This document shows, piece by piece, positions 24,073 to 36,207 of a stretch of 64,000 nucleotides of DNA (positions are counted from its first letter, which is position 1; each line of letters begins with the position of its first letter). The DNA comes from Candolleomyces eurysporus (Eukaryota > Basidiomycota > Agaricomycetes > Agaricales > Psathyrellaceae). The DNA is taken from contig JANBPK010000845.1 of the NCBI GenBank assembly GCA_027579435.1, forward strand, positions 186,001-250,000. Reading direction: 5' to 3'. The translations under genes were made by a program, and so were the position numbers. The notes under the pieces are model-generated. The model saw only the letters and a list, made by a program, of their open reading frames with translations, searched no databases and had not been told where the DNA came from.

Positions 24073-24764
24073 CTGTGGAGGAGAGCACACACGCTGCTCG
24101 AAGAGGCGGCCTTCACAACCGATTATAGCTCTGGGACAATTACGAAGATAGACGTCGTAGTATTCGAAGAGTCAATGTCGTTGAGAAGGAGAGCCGTTCG
24201 TCCTGGCGTGTTGTGGGTCAGGCTGTAAAGCCGGGTAGTAACACAACGGGTTTTGCTGATATTTTCCGGTTACCGTTGAGATACTGCATATTGATGGAGC
24301 CCACTCATACCTACGAAGAGCGAGCGCCCTCACCGCGAAAGGTCCACAGGACAAGGGCGCAGGAGAATACGACGGGTGCCAAGGTTGCCGATCTGTAGGT
24401 GGATGCTCGGGATAGGTCGACGCAGGAGGGTCGCTGAAGAACAGCTGCGATCGAGGAATAAGGCCGTTCAGGCGCACAGCGCTGCACGGGGTTCCTCGGC
24501 CAGCATTGTTGAAACTGAAAGGCACGGGGACCCCTGATAACGCACTGCACCTGACTAGCACGATGTATTGAGTCAGACGGTATACATGAAGGGTTGCGAA
24601 TAGTCAAGACAGCGCCAATTGACCGGAAACGAGTCTACGTGTTCGGATCGAGTCCGTAATCCGGATCAGTGTCGAAACTGGTAGAATAATGTAGGTGGCA
24701 TACATAGAGAACAAATGCACTGTAAATGCAAACAGGGATGAAGATGGTGAGCATAGCTGTTGTT
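24073..24764. other. Spacer between helical-protein genes
   Basis: About 0.7 kb with no supported gene. Frames at 24172-24607 on the minus strand show no domain. A hydrophobic stretch in an alternative frame at about 24690-24770 could only belong to the gene at 24765-25868 if its last intron were spliced differently. Confidence 0.4.
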
Positions 24765-25868
24765 TCAGCGGTATTGTTTCCACGTGGGCCCTATAAATCA
24801 AGAATCTTGAGTGTATGACAACGTGGACGATCGAATGTACTCACCTCGCTGGGGCCGAGGATAATCTTGCGAATAGTGGTGGTGGACATTCTGAGAGTAG
24901 TCGTTGTTCGAGTTCATCACGTTGGTCACGACAACGTTGCCGGAGTTATATGAATCTCCGTGATTGAACATTGGCTGTGGAGGGGGTGACGGCGGGTGGT
25001 ATGGGCTCGAAACTTGGTTGAACGGAAATCCAGGAACAAATGGCCAATCGGAAGGGGGGGCTGTAGACATTGGCTGTGTTGGCCACAGTGCTGGGAGGGG
25101 AAGGGGAGTGAGGTAACTGGAGAGTGATTTCGGAGTTCGCCTTCGAACTTGCCTGAGCTTGGGCGTCGAGTCGTTTGATAATTTCGGCTTGGCCTTGTCG
25201 TATCTCAATGTGTGAAGACATCTTGAAGTATGGGGGAGGTCAATTTTCGCGAGAGCGGGGGATGGATAGTGAGAACGTACATTGAAGAGTTCCAAGCCAT
25301 TCTTGAGTTCGTTGTAATAGTTCCGAATGACCTGTTCATCATGGCGGCGGAATATAACCCTTTTTATCCAACCCCGTTGTAGTTTCTTCGCACTGTAGTC
25401 TCTGACCGGCTTCAATGCACTAGTAGCGTATTGAGCGCCTAAGTTCAACAAAGGGTGTGGATGCGTAGCACTTACTGAATAAGCGTGTCGAGGTCGGTGC
25501 GCAAAGACGGTGGTAGATCTTTCTGGCTATTATAAGGTGAACATGCTGAAACGGCACGGGCGACCAATTTGCAAGCATGGCTCGCAAGCTGCTTGAACTG
25601 ATCCTTGTTATCTTGGACATCCTGGACGGTACGTGTTCAGCAACCGTCCACAAAGTAGGCACAAAGGAAGACGAACCTGAATTATTGTTAAAATTTCCAA
25701 AACAAGTCCTGCAGCCTCCCCAACCAATGGTATCGGCGACATCGATGCGGCCGTAGCTACGCTCGTGAAAACGAGGTCTGCTGTCTCGAGGACGGTGTCG
25801 CCTTTGGTGGGCTTCTCTTGCAGCTCATAGCGTATTGGTTTGCCATTGGATTTTCGATCCTTTGCCAT
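24765..25868 (-). CDS. MLKL-N-terminal/HeLo-like helical bundle protein with Asn-rich C-terminal motif (about 266 aa)
   Basis: Proposed exons are 25677-25868, 25476-25621, 25281-25419, 25153-25221, 24845-25073 and 24765-24790. Residues 28-159 look like the four-helix N-terminal domain widespread in mushroom STAND and kinase proteins and related to MLKL/HeLo-like domains: ADLVFTSVATAASMSPIPLV, GLVLEILTIIQDVQDNKDQF, KQLASHACKLVARAV, and a basic helix before YYNELKNGLELFN. A brace-like helix follows (IEIRQGQAEIIKRLDAQAQ), then a Pro-rich linker (PYHPPSPPPQP) and GNVVVTNVMNSNNDYSQNV (motif 229-245). No kinase, NACHT or enzyme domain follows, so it would be a stand-alone effector-type protein. The junction of exons 4 and 5 is uncertain: a GC-AG intron (CAG|GCAAGT) or a GT-AG intron eight residues shifted both work. 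In known relatives this domain binds membranes in regulated cell death; that role here is inference. Confidence 0.65.
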
Positions 25869-26380
25869 CGAGGACGGTCGGCGTCAGGGAGTAGGGATGA
25901 GGATGAGGTGTGAGGACAAGGTGCACAGCTAATATAAATCCTGCCCCGTGTCTGCTAACATTATGATGGGCTGTGCGTATTGCCACGGTGCCGTAGCCTA
26001 GAAGAAAACCTACAACGAGCGCCGTAGACGAGACAAAGCCGGAGACGGATATGTGGACCTCCCTCTGTATGACAGACAGCATTTCAGATACAACGAAACC
26101 GAGGNTTGGNTTGTTGGAGACTACGTTCAGGAAAACAAATGCAGCCTGGGAACCCTCTGCCGAGCTCGGCCGCTTAGCCGCTTTGATGGTGTATGTCTCT
26201 GTTTGGGTCCCACGCACTGCACGCAGCTCCAGCCGCATTTCCCTCAGCGCTAGCTCTGCCTCCGACTCTCGTTTCAGTCTCAAAACTGTTGGCAGGATAA
26301 CATAAGGTCAGTGGCGGCTTTGATGAGAATCCAAAATACTCATCCTGAAGCCGCTCAACCGTACACAGTGAATCCATGCC
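25869..26380. other. Divergent promoter region with two Ns
   Basis: Lies between the leftward helical-bundle gene and the rightward F-box gene. A minus frame at 25825-26283 contains a hydrophobic stretch (GFVSSTALVVGFLLGYG) and crosses Ns at 26105 and 26110, but it has no supported start or splice pattern, so no gene is called. Confidence 0.4.
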
Positions 26381-27723
26381 ATGAATAGCTTACCACCTGA
26401 ACTGATTTACGCCATCATCGATGTCCTGGTGACTGAAGGGGCAGGATGGCATCAAGCAGGATACGACGAACGCCTCATCGTAACAGGGGTCTACAGACAC
26501 ATCCTCCCTTGTATGATGGTCTCACGAGGCCTCTACAGCCGTTTGTCCCCCGTAGTTTTCCGACATATCTATTGCTCCTCTGCGGAACGGGTTCGCGGCT
26601 TTCACCAACGGCTCATCGCAAACCCGCATCTGGCTTGCTACGTTCGAAGCTTCACAGTCGAGGCTTCTAGGCTAGCTGAAGAGCCCTGGATGCGTGATGA
26701 GCCATCCTTGATCGAAGTCCTTCGTGCCCTCGCGGCGCATTCGTTGGAGAGTCTATCCTTCACAATTGACGCCCTGGAGAGATTGCGATGGGACACGCTC
26801 CCTGCAGCACTCAAAGCGGTGTTACATCAGCTCGTGGGCCGAAACGGGACGGTCAAAAAGCTTCGACTCTGGAACGTGGAGCTGTCGGAACGCCTCGTGG
26901 ACGAACTCGGCGGTAGTCTGCAGTCTCTCGAGTGTGTTGGCGTGACCATTCTTTCTTCAAGGTATCGCCGCAGGAATTCAACTTCTTTGGCCCCCCCTGC
27001 CCGTATCAATGCCTCAAACATTCAAACCCTGGCTACGTGGGGCTCCGCTGAGCTTGTTTGCCGGATGTGTGGTGGCCTCGAGGATGGAACTCACAGCAAG
27101 GCCAGACCAGCCTTCCCTCGTCTGAAGAAAATCGTATTGCCTTCACCTTACGTTGCCATCGAACGGAATAGAGTCGAATGGATCAAAATGAATGCCCCGA
27201 AGCTAGACTCCATTCGTCTCTCTTTGCGACCCGGTGAGTAGAATCCCTTTCTCGACGGTCGCATTGCCCTGGCTCAACGATTCTCGTAGGTCAGTACGAA
27301 GAATACTTCAATATTGATCGCCTTGCCGCTCAGGGCCCATTCCGGCATGTCGAACTCTACCACGAGATCGACCTGAGCTCATGTCTCATTCCACCAGCGA
27401 GTACGATTCGATACTTTGATCAAGTGCTCGAGCCTTCCAACTTGGAAACTATCATAATCACCATCGGCTACCCAAGGCGAGTCCTTGGTGTCAGCCCGTT
27501 CACCCCACCGAACCTCGAAGAACTGGTCCGAGTGAATGAGGCACCATCCCTGCTACAAAGTTTGGAGAATCCTTTCTACGACAAGTTACGCCGGGTGACA
27601 TTCGATTTTCGCGATCTCTTCTGGCACCATCCTCGCCTCAGTTCTCAAATTGAATCTCAAATTCGTACCCAGCTCCCCGAAGGATTGTATAAAGATCGGT
27701 TTGCTGTAGAGCTACGCTTCTAA
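26381..27723 (+). CDS. F-box/LRR-like protein (428 aa, 2 exons)
   Basis: Exons are 26381-27233 and 27290-27723, joined in phase 1 (GTGAGT donor, CGTAG acceptor). MNSLPPELIYAIIDVL is the F-box helix pair, followed by MMVSRGLYSRLSPVVFRHIY, which aligns with LMLVSKSLYRHVIALIFRDI of the 14583 gene. Later blocks also align (PFRHVELYHEIDLSS, NLETIIITI, DKLRRVTFDFRDLFW, final ELRF), and the single intron is at the same place. It is a diverged member of that family outside the recent duplication. Likely a ubiquitin-ligase adaptor by family; target unknown. Confidence 0.87.
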
Positions 27724-27941
27724 GGTTGGATGGGAGCAACATCATAAGTGCGTATCCTCGATCCTCACCGTCTATCGCCTTTGCTCAGTATTAAGTAGCA
27801 GTGTTCAATAAGAATATGTCTCTTATAGAAGAATGAATGGCGTGTAATGGTTACATGTAGACAACAGTGATCGGCCAAAAATACATCAGGTATAGGATGA
27901 TATGCGAAGGATATACGAAACACTCATGGCTAAACGCAAGC

Positions 27942-30015
27942 TCATACGCGGTTCCTCCCGTCCGAACTCCTAATATGCGCCATATCCATCACCTCCATCC
28001 CGGAATCCGTCACATGAACCGTCTCCTGATTCACCTTAATCTGGAGCTGCGTTCCCGTCTGACTTCCGTTCATGTTCATGGCTCCAGGGACGCCCGCGAC
28101 CACGCTGCCTGTGGTGACAACATCACCGAAGCTGACGTTGGTCTTGAGCATGTCCTCGTCTAGGCGTTCGGCTGCGGATGAGAAGCGATGCTTTCGGTTG
28201 GGAGTGCTGCGGGTGTTGACGTTGAGATGGTCGGAAAATATTATAGGCATTCCTTGGTTGATGCCGGCAGAGACGCTGGATTGGGAGCGATAGCCAGGTT
28301 TGAGCTTCGCGCGAGTATTGAGTCTGCGATTCCGAGTCTGAGATACTGAAAGGTGTACTGAGAGGAATGAGACGTACGTTGTCAAAAGAGAGTTGGCATA
28401 GACTAAATGAGGCTCAATGAGGTGGGACTGAACGACGAAGAGTTTGAGACGTACATTTGCTAATGACGAAGTGAAGACCCATGAAAATGAGGTTCTCTGG
28501 CATTGTTAGCCACTGTGAAAATGGATCAGTCAACCGTATGCAGGCGGTAAGTAACGGAATAACGCACTGTGATCAAGCATACAAGCGTTGCGGCCCTACA
28601 TGGTAAATCCTAGAAGTCAATAGAAAGTGCAGGCGGACCAAGGATTCACGTACATTGTCAAAGCGCCACTCTCGAACGTGTACAGAATCAGCGCATCCAA
28701 GACTCGATTCATGCTCGAATACTGCTTCTGCCGACTACGGAGGAGGTAGCATAAGAGAACGGTGATGAAGATGTCGAGAACAGTGGATATTGTGAGACCA
28801 GTGGTGAACGACCACTAGACGAACAAGAGGAATTGGTGAGTACGCGAGCCGAGACCCCAGATTATGTGAGCAAACGTACGGTGAACTGACTGACGAAGAC
28901 TTCGAGACTTCGTAGTTGAACTCTAGAATGTGGGTGAGAACACTGTTATTCTTCGACAGCTAATAGTTTGGTCGTAACGTACAGCTTTGCGGTTGTGACT
29001 GGAGCAGAGAAAGGACGTTAGTTCGTTGTAGCGATGATGCAGCAAGACGGAGCTTACGGCAGGCAAACGCTGGCGATGGGATTGAAAGTTAAGGAAATGT
29101 AGGCACCGAGGGGTGATAAGACGCACAGACACGAGCACACGCCATCATTCCCTGCAGGATAAATAGTTCAGCTCAAGACAGATGGAAAGTAGACCATTAG
29201 ACTTACGAGTGGAACTGCGATGAAGATATTTCGACGAGATACTAGTGTGCGAATGATAAGATCCAGTAAACCGGACAAAAATTTGAATGGGAGACGAACG
29301 TTGGTAAATTCGGTAGATCAAGAAACAGTGCACCGAGAAGGTCAATACAGCCTATTGACGAAATAATCAGTCACAATATACCATTTGTAGGAGTGAGACG
29401 TACTGTGATAGCAATTGTCAACTACAGCGAGCATGAACACGGGTTCAACAGATCAATTCATCATCACCTCGACGGATCGAGTGACACTTACAGCGAGACT
29501 CCTGTTATCACAAGTCAGAGAAGAGCGGATCAATATTTTGGGGGCGACCTAGAACTCACCATGGAACGTGGTCGATCCTCTGAGCATTCCCGAAATTGCT
29601 GATCAGATGGTCCCAGAGCGCAGTCGTGATGAATGCCGAGTGGAGAGTGTCGAGCATCCTGGATCGACGTCAATCGTGAAGGGGTGCAAATCTAGCTCGA
29701 CGGTTTCGAGACGACATACCATATGAACACGACCTAATTCGACCAAAGACACCAGTGAGATGGAGAGGAAGCAGATACACGGTGAAGGCTACGCACAAGC
29801 AGCTTGATGAATACCCGGTCTTTGGGGTACAATTTGAAGTACAGAAAGACTTGAGCTTGTGTAATCCCGCAGAAGCTGAAAATATGGTTTGTTATTACGC
29901 TCCAGTTCCGGAAAGTGGACCTTTTGAGCAACGCTTCGAAATGAGGGATGACGTACAGGATTGCGGCTATCCCACCAAGCATGAGCGCGCCGAATGTCCT
30001 TGCAATGTCCGTCAT
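27942..30015 (-). CDS. DUF6534 seven-span membrane protein (367 aa, 16 exons)
   Basis: Exons in transcript order are 29957-30015, 29797-29875, 29720-29733, 29560-29658, 29492-29501, 29404-29421, 29300-29351, 29207-29241, 29127-29151, 28983-28998, 28880-28922, 28654-28814, 28568-28595, 28455-28512, 28378-28402 and 27942-28323. Every phase closes. Signatures are TFGALMLGGIAAIL, QAQVFLYFKLYPKD, MLDTLHSAFITTALWDHLI, RVLDALILYTFESGALT and PENLIFMGLHFVISK, followed by YANSLLTTLNTRAKL and a soluble C-terminal tail of about 120 residues. It has seven hydrophobic spans. The architecture recalls a receptor, but no ligand or partner is known. Exon 5 is only 10 nt and exon 3 only 14 nt. The frame continuing upstream to 30351 is not needed, since the family start is at 30015. 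Confidence 0.9.
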
Positions 30016-33000
30016 CGTCGGAGGGGGAGAAGATTGAGCGGAAGTGTAGGGTGATGTCGGGTTGCAGGAAGTTAAAAGGGTATAAACTGGAAGAGAATCG
30101 GAGGCGGAGAGGTCGTTAGAAAGGGGGGGATGAGGAGGGTCGTGAATCCGGAGAAGGCGATCCGGAATCGTTGAGGTAGAGGAGGGGAAAGAGTTGGCCA
30201 AGCTGCTGCGAGTTGGAATAGCTGGCAGTGAATGTATGTGGCTAGCAGCGTACAAGGCTGGAACGGAGACCTCCAACGAGCTGGCAATCCGGGCGAGGAT
30301 TACTCCAAAAATCGACCCGGTACTTATATCACGTCCAACGCGGGGAGACAAGGTTCGTATCCAATATGTTGGATGCTGAGCGTTTTCTTATGATGAGATC
30401 ATCTGAAAATTCGGCAGTTGAGTGTGAAAACCAAGATATACCAGTAAGGGAAGGCCAAGGCAGAGTACAGTAATTATGGAGACGTACGTTGCTACTTTCG
30501 TGACCATTTACGGAACTTCCAAGAGGCTTGGGTCCTTTCAAGGTTTGTCGACGGGGATTTGAAGTATTCATTTGAGTGTGTATAGCTGCGCAGTGGGAAT
30601 CTTCTCCCAAAGACTGAAAAGCCGATCTGTGATGTTCAACCCAGGTGGTGGGGGATAATTTCAAATATTCAAATTCCAGGGAGTTGCATGTGGAAGCATG
30701 TGGATGGGGCAGGATCTTGACGGGCGCGTGAACATGATCTCAGTCGCGTGGTCCACACGGAAGCAATGTGGTGTTTTGGGCGCGTCAAACAGGAAGTCCG
30801 GCGAATTAGCTCAGTCGGTCTGAATTGTATGCATTGGTGAAGCAATTTTCACTTGAGAGGGTTATAACGGCCAGAGTGGAAGCCTCGAAGGCCAGGTCGA
30901 TGCCTGCCATTTGCTTGGTGCCAGATTAAACGTACTAGATACACAGACCGATCAAGCCACCTGTAAAAACGTGGCCGCCGTCAAGTTGCTACATTGGTTG
31001 GTTCAATTCATTCGCTGATTTCCAGATCAGTTGGCGGTACCTGGCCGCTGCGGCCGCCTACTACAGACATACGCACGCTCACAATTGACGGACCCTCCGG
31101 GGTAGGTAACGGTACCTGCGCTGACAGAACTGTGCCATACAGATGCCATACTACACCATGCTACGTGACCTNCCCCCCATCAAGTATTTTGTAGATAGTG
31201 GCGTCGTGTGTCGAAGAAGTCGAGAAAGGTCCGCCGGCCTCGGGGTCCACTCCCTGGCTGGAAGATAAGCAGGTACATAGGCGCATTGTTAGCGAAAACT
31301 CATCCAACGCCAAATCACCTACTCTTCCATTATTCGAGTACAGCATTGGTGCTTTGATACACAGAGCGATACGACATCGTTGATGAATACCAACTTTTTT
31401 TTTTAACTCGAAGCTTCATTCTCCCATCATTCATCAGCGCTCCGTTCATGACCCACAAGCGCCCGCAATTACTGCTCATCCATATCCCACAAAATTCAAT
31501 TCCGCTCTACTCCTCAAGGTCCGCTCAAAGAGCAGATTGTGCTGTCTTGCGTGATTCTGAGATGCAAAGTGCCCATGAAATGGTCGGTAGAACCCAAACA
31601 GACTCGGAGAGTCTCTGTAACCTGAGTACAACAATGATAATGATAGTCGTCGAAACTCCGGTGCTCGGTTTCTCCGTCCCCTACCTCGTTTACATTACAA
31701 CCAACCAATGACGGAGTTTCAACGCCTATGGTCATGCAACATAAAAGAGTCGCCGAGTGAGAATCAGATGCGCTGCTTGAAACCGGCCAATCGTCAGCAG
31801 GTTACCCAGTGAGACAGAGTCCTTGGCAGGAGGTGAGTGAAATCAGAAAAACACAGAAGTAAAGGCACTTCCGCGAATTAGTATTTTGAATTTTACATTT
31901 CAGTCGTTCGATTGCTTCCCTGATCTGAAGGAACCTTCGTCCGAGAAATCAATCCGTGGCTGAAGTAACTGAACGACTGGATTCCGGCGGAGTCCTTGCC
32001 TTTGTACGAGACAATTCAGCAAAATTTTACTTGTATACGAACAGATATACTAACAGGTTTGTGCGTGGAGAGCATCCCACAGGCCCACCACGAAAGTCTT
32101 GGAAGTTTGGATATTAAATCCAGTGTTCTGGTCGGTGAGAGTGCTAGGAACGGCTCCTGAGCCATATACAGGAATTTTTGTTACATGCACGGAACGCTCG
32201 AGATCATGAGACCTACTGGCGCTTCCAGTTGGCGGTCGTCAGGGGTCTTAAGGTTCAGGGGTCACTACGTACAAAAGCCACAGAAGGTGGTTCCTCATTG
32301 CGATCCGGGTGCCATAACGTACATTGTACGAAAAAATGATTCAAAGAACAAGTCCAGCCTGTATGTGTGTCATTCCTCAGATATAGTGAACCCAGAGACG
32401 TGTCTAGCTCAACGGACGAGGAGCGCGCAAGGCCCAAGCCGCCGTCATCAGCCATCATTCGGTGATGGTGGCGGTGTTGGTAAGTCCGGTTATTGACGGC
32501 ACCGGTCACTTCGGCGGCCAGTGGGCGCCCCACCTCGAACTCTCATTCTCGTAATCTCTCCTCAACCCTCTTCTAGCTTTTACAGGTCGCAACTGCCATC
32601 ATTCCTTTGAACTAGGAGGCTCTGCGTCCCTGTTCTTACAGTAAAATAAGGAGAACCTTTGGTCCACCTAACTCTGCAGCTTCGTCCGTTGCTCTGGTTT
32701 GCGTGGGCTTGATTCACTGAAACGCTGGACACACCCGCCTCGAAAGGAGTTTATGTGAGTGGCTCATGTAAACAAGTGAATTGTATGGAAAAGAATATGC
32801 TATGCATACATACGGCAGAGATGGGCCTACTTTATCAAGCGCTGACTACCCTCCAGCGCAACGAGACCCACATAACACTGCCCGTCTTTCGAAGCCGAGT
32901 GATCGGTCAAATCGAGTACCGCCTTTAAAGTTCTCTGGACTAGAGTGGATATCTTATCGTAACTGCAGCGGCCTAGAGAGGCTTTTAAAGGGAGAACAAA

Positions 33001-33392
33001 AGGCGACCTGATCTGGTTCTTGTTTCATCTTGACTTCGCAATTGGGATGGTGGATTGAACGAATGGGCTTGCGCTGGCAGAAGAGTGCCTATGATAGATG
33101 AGCTTTGATCTACCTTTTGGAGCACAACCACTCCGGTATGCCCTATGTAGACACGATTGCTATGTTATATTCCGTCAAACCGAGGATATGAAGGGTGTTT
33201 CTGTCGTTTCAGTATGTATTGACTAAAGCGCTTTATATCTGGTTCTTTGTGCCATCTTCATTCCTACTACTTTCCTCTTTCTCAAGTCAGGGTGCTCGCT
33301 CTTTCTTCTACTAGGGCAGTTTCCCCAAGACAGCTCATTCTCGGAGCGGAGATCGCCTACCACCTTCCCGGTTCCATACTCTCGCTCGAGCA
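30016..33392. other. Long intergenic region, 3.4 kb, no gene supported
   Basis: Contains an N beside a C run (31172) and a T10 run near 31395. A tRNA-like A box is present at about 30803 without a matching T arm. Frames at 30329-30664, 31448-31735 and 32185-32533 have no domain. A possible spliced minus frame between about 32200 and 31860 (ending GSNRTTEM) is open but unrecognised. Nothing else is seen. Confidence 0.5.
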
Positions 33393-34250
33393 ATGCCGCC
33401 ACCCCTCCCCGTATCCCCGGTCAAACCAGCCACCATAGCCCTCTCCCTGATCGGAGGCTTGGTCGGATTCCTATTCCTCCTCGGCCTAGTTCAGCTCATG
33501 ATCATGGCGACCGACCAACGCCGGAGATCCTCCCACTGGCGTTGTAGCAATAACGAACTCCTTCGGCGCCGAAGGGCCTCACAATGGGAATCGGTGGAAG
33601 TCGTCAACCAACCGCAGTGGCTGAGGGAAATGAAATCGAATGGGAGTCTGAACATGCTCATTGGGGACCGGTATAGCTTCCCTTCCGCTGCGGTTCCTGG
33701 TGGCGAGAAGGAAGCGAGGCTGACATGGAGTACCCACCGCTCTACGGACTCGTATTTCTCTGGCATAGTGCCGTTGCTACCCTCGGCCTCGATCTCAGTC
33801 GAGGGAGCAGGAGCAGACGGCCAAGTCCACTTTCCAGTTCCACGAGCGACGACGAGCCCCAGCCACAGTCGTCAGTCCTCCATTGTCCTCTCTCAGTTGC
33901 CTTCGCTTCAAGATCTCCCGATCGTGAACGGGACGGCGGCGACGACGTTCAAGAATACGCCTATACCCAACCCCAAGAACTGTGATATGACGGGGAACTC
34001 GGGAGGAGAGAATGAAGCGGAGCCAGTGGCGGCCCCCGATCTTCTGGTTCCTAAAGCTGAAGACGGGAGGCCGCTCGAACAAAGAGAGGAAAACCACGAA
34101 AGCGTGGTATCGTCCAATCCTCATGCAGAATTTCCCGATAGACATTCCCAATACCAAGGAGCTAGGTATGTGTTAGTATGTCTCTCGATCGAAGACAAAG
34201 TGACTGAAACTTGACTAACGTATCTCCCTAGCAACACAATAGACGCATAG
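33393..34250 (+). CDS. Single-span membrane protein with disordered cytoplasmic tail (263 aa, 2 exons)
   Basis: Exons are 33393-34165 and 34232-34250 (GTATGT donor, CCCTAG acceptor), ending GASNTIDA. A short N terminus is followed by one strongly hydrophobic helix (ATIALSLIGGLVGFLFLLGL, about residues 13-36), a basic stop-transfer stretch (DQRRRSSHWR) and about 215 residues rich in Ser, Pro and charged residues with no domain. The layout (short outside part, one helix, long low-complexity tail) resembles the gene at 49818-51589, though sequence similarity is weak. The tail has many Ser/Thr sites that could be phosphorylated. Function unknown. Confidence 0.65.
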
Positions 34251-34683
34251 AACACTGGAAATATGTGTCGCGATACCTTACGGGGCGCCTGATGGCTTCA
34301 TTGAGGCGAGGTTCATGACGAAAGCACCGGTCGTGGTGTCCTCCTACCGCAAATTTGTGCTCGCCCCTTCTCCGGCAGGAGAGCCGAACGAAGCTTCAGC
34401 CTTCGGACGGAAGCCTCGCCGTTCTGGGCTCACACCGCTCCTCGTTCCCTGTCGCTTCGCAATATAGAGTAGTTTCATAACGAGCTGGACAGCGTATTTA
34501 TCCCAAAAGGGACTTTTGACTTTGTCTCGTATATAAAAAACAAGAAGTTAGTATGATGGTAGCATAGTACAGTACTTGAGCAGAGCGATCCATGATAGTC
34601 CCTAAGACTTAATACAGTTAGTTCATCCCAGCATTCGAATTGCCGTAAACCGACCACTCAACCTCCACCATCCGATCAAGGCA
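34251..34683. other. Intergenic between convergent genes
   Basis: About 430 bp between the ends of the membrane-protein gene and the BTB gene. It probably holds both 3' ends. No further feature. Confidence 0.5.
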
Positions 34684-35882
34684 CTACAATTTCTGCCTCT
34701 CCTTTAACATCTCCCATTCCGGCAAATCGAAAAACGAAGGCAGCCTCTTCCAAACATCCTTCCTCCCCGCCAGATGGATATTCTGACAATGGACCTCACA
34801 CTCCTTACACACATTCAGCTGCGCCCATCTCGTAAAGCCCCTCAAGGGATTCGGTGCCTTCGCCGCTTCCAGGATATGCCACTCCGCGTGGGGCCCCCTC
34901 GTATGGGCACACGTAAGCGTCTGGCAAGCTGACGCGCGTTGGAAGACCAGAAGGAACGAATGTGACACGCTCATTTCGGCCCACCGGAGACGTTCGCGGC
35001 CCACCATACATTGGCATTTGTCTTTCCACCCTATATCCCCTTCACGTTCTTTCATGAGCCGTTTCATGCTCATACGAGCGACGCAGTAGTAGGCATAGGG
35101 CAGGACCTCGTAGACTTGGGTCTCGCGAGCGAGGGCGATTGCGTGCATTACGGTGTCGGATTTGTATCGTTCATGCGAGGTGGATGTGGATTTGGTGGTA
35201 TAGTCGGAGAAGGTGGATGGGAATTTGGATGCGAAGAGGGTGATGCATCGGTTTCGGAGGGTGCGGGCTAGGTATTTTGTGGAAAGACGTAGGATCCCGG
35301 AGATGAAGTGGAGAACGGTGTCGACGTCTGCGGTGGGTGGCAGGGTGTCAAAGTATCTGCACGTAGTTGGTCAAAGACAAAATGGCAGCTCATTAGCGAT
35401 AGACAGAGGATCGGAAAGGACAAAACGCACGAAGGGTTGTAAACCGCATGAAGCATATCCACGAAATCCTGCTCCTTGTCGTGCAAAACAACAATATGAC
35501 ACCCCTCGAGCATATGCTCTCCGGGAGGCTGCGGGACTTCGAAGAGTCCAGCGAACACCTCGGAGTGGTTGGCCAGGATAGTTTGATGCACTCTGAAGAG
35601 CTTGCTTTCGACCTGCAGGATGACTGAGCCATCGTGGAACCAGAATTGCTCATGCTTCGTGGGGTTGGGATGCCTCTCCATCGACGTAGGTGAAGGAATA
35701 TCTTGATAATCGGATGATTTCGTAGCTGTTGCCACCTCGTGTTTCGACGCCACGGCTAGCGTGGTCGCAGTCGTCAGCAAGCTCGACCTGAGCGAAGGCT
35801 GGGGCCTGGTGATGGTAGGGTATTCAGCGTCGGAGGAGGAAGAGCGTTCCATTGTGAGACGTATGGTCATAGCGAGAAGCAA
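34684..35882 (-). CDS. BTB/POZ domain protein (374 aa, 2 exons)
   Basis: Exons in transcript order are 35431-35882 and 34684-35356. After a Ser/Thr-rich N terminus, residues 79-200 form a BTB domain: FWFHDGSVILQVESKLFRVH, TILANHSEVFAGLFEVPQ, the CHIVVLHDKEQDFVDMLHAV block, and ILRLSTKYLARTLRNRCI after the splice. The C-terminal half is typical of the large mushroom BTB family, with Cys/His positions (CQTLTCAH, CKECEVHC) followed by LPSFFDLPEWEMLK, possibly a metal site. BTB domains dimerise and often bind cullin-3 ligases; that role is inferred. MTIRLTMERSS four codons downstream is an alternative start. Confidence 0.87.
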
Positions 35883-36207
35883 AGAGGCCGGCGAAAAAGA
35901 AAGAATGAATCGTCAGTCACCCAAATCTGGACCCACGAGTCAGTGCACGAGCTCGCTTTCATATGGTCCCAGCTGCCCGTTTACCATGAATCCCGTATGC
36001 ACCGCCTATCGGCCAGTTATAGCTCCACTGCGGTACGGAGGCAGATACACGAGTTCGTCCATTAGCATGGCGAAACCAGAACAAGGCACGTCCTCAAACC
36101 TGTGCATCGTCAGACGCCAGTGTCCGTGCCGCTAGTGCCGCCGGTCCGGACGGGATGATGGCAGCACATGGGTCCTAGGACGGTATGGCGAGAACCCTCA
36201 GCTTCAG

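Noticed and set aside
29734..30351. 205-codon minus frame starting upstream of the DUF6534 gene
   Set aside because: It reads through the 5' leader and the first introns of that gene. The family start and exon phases place the ATG at 30015.
30795..30900. tRNA-like A box (TTAGCTCAGTCGG) with a GGTCGATGCC string downstream
   Set aside because: No D-stem partner, no 7-bp acceptor pairing, and the T loop lacks the TTCRA sequence, so no cloverleaf can be drawn.
31860..32250. Possible two-exon minus gene ending in GSNRTTEM
   Set aside because: Splice-like signals exist, but there is no start codon, domain or paralogue; chance is likely in 3 kb of intergenic DNA.
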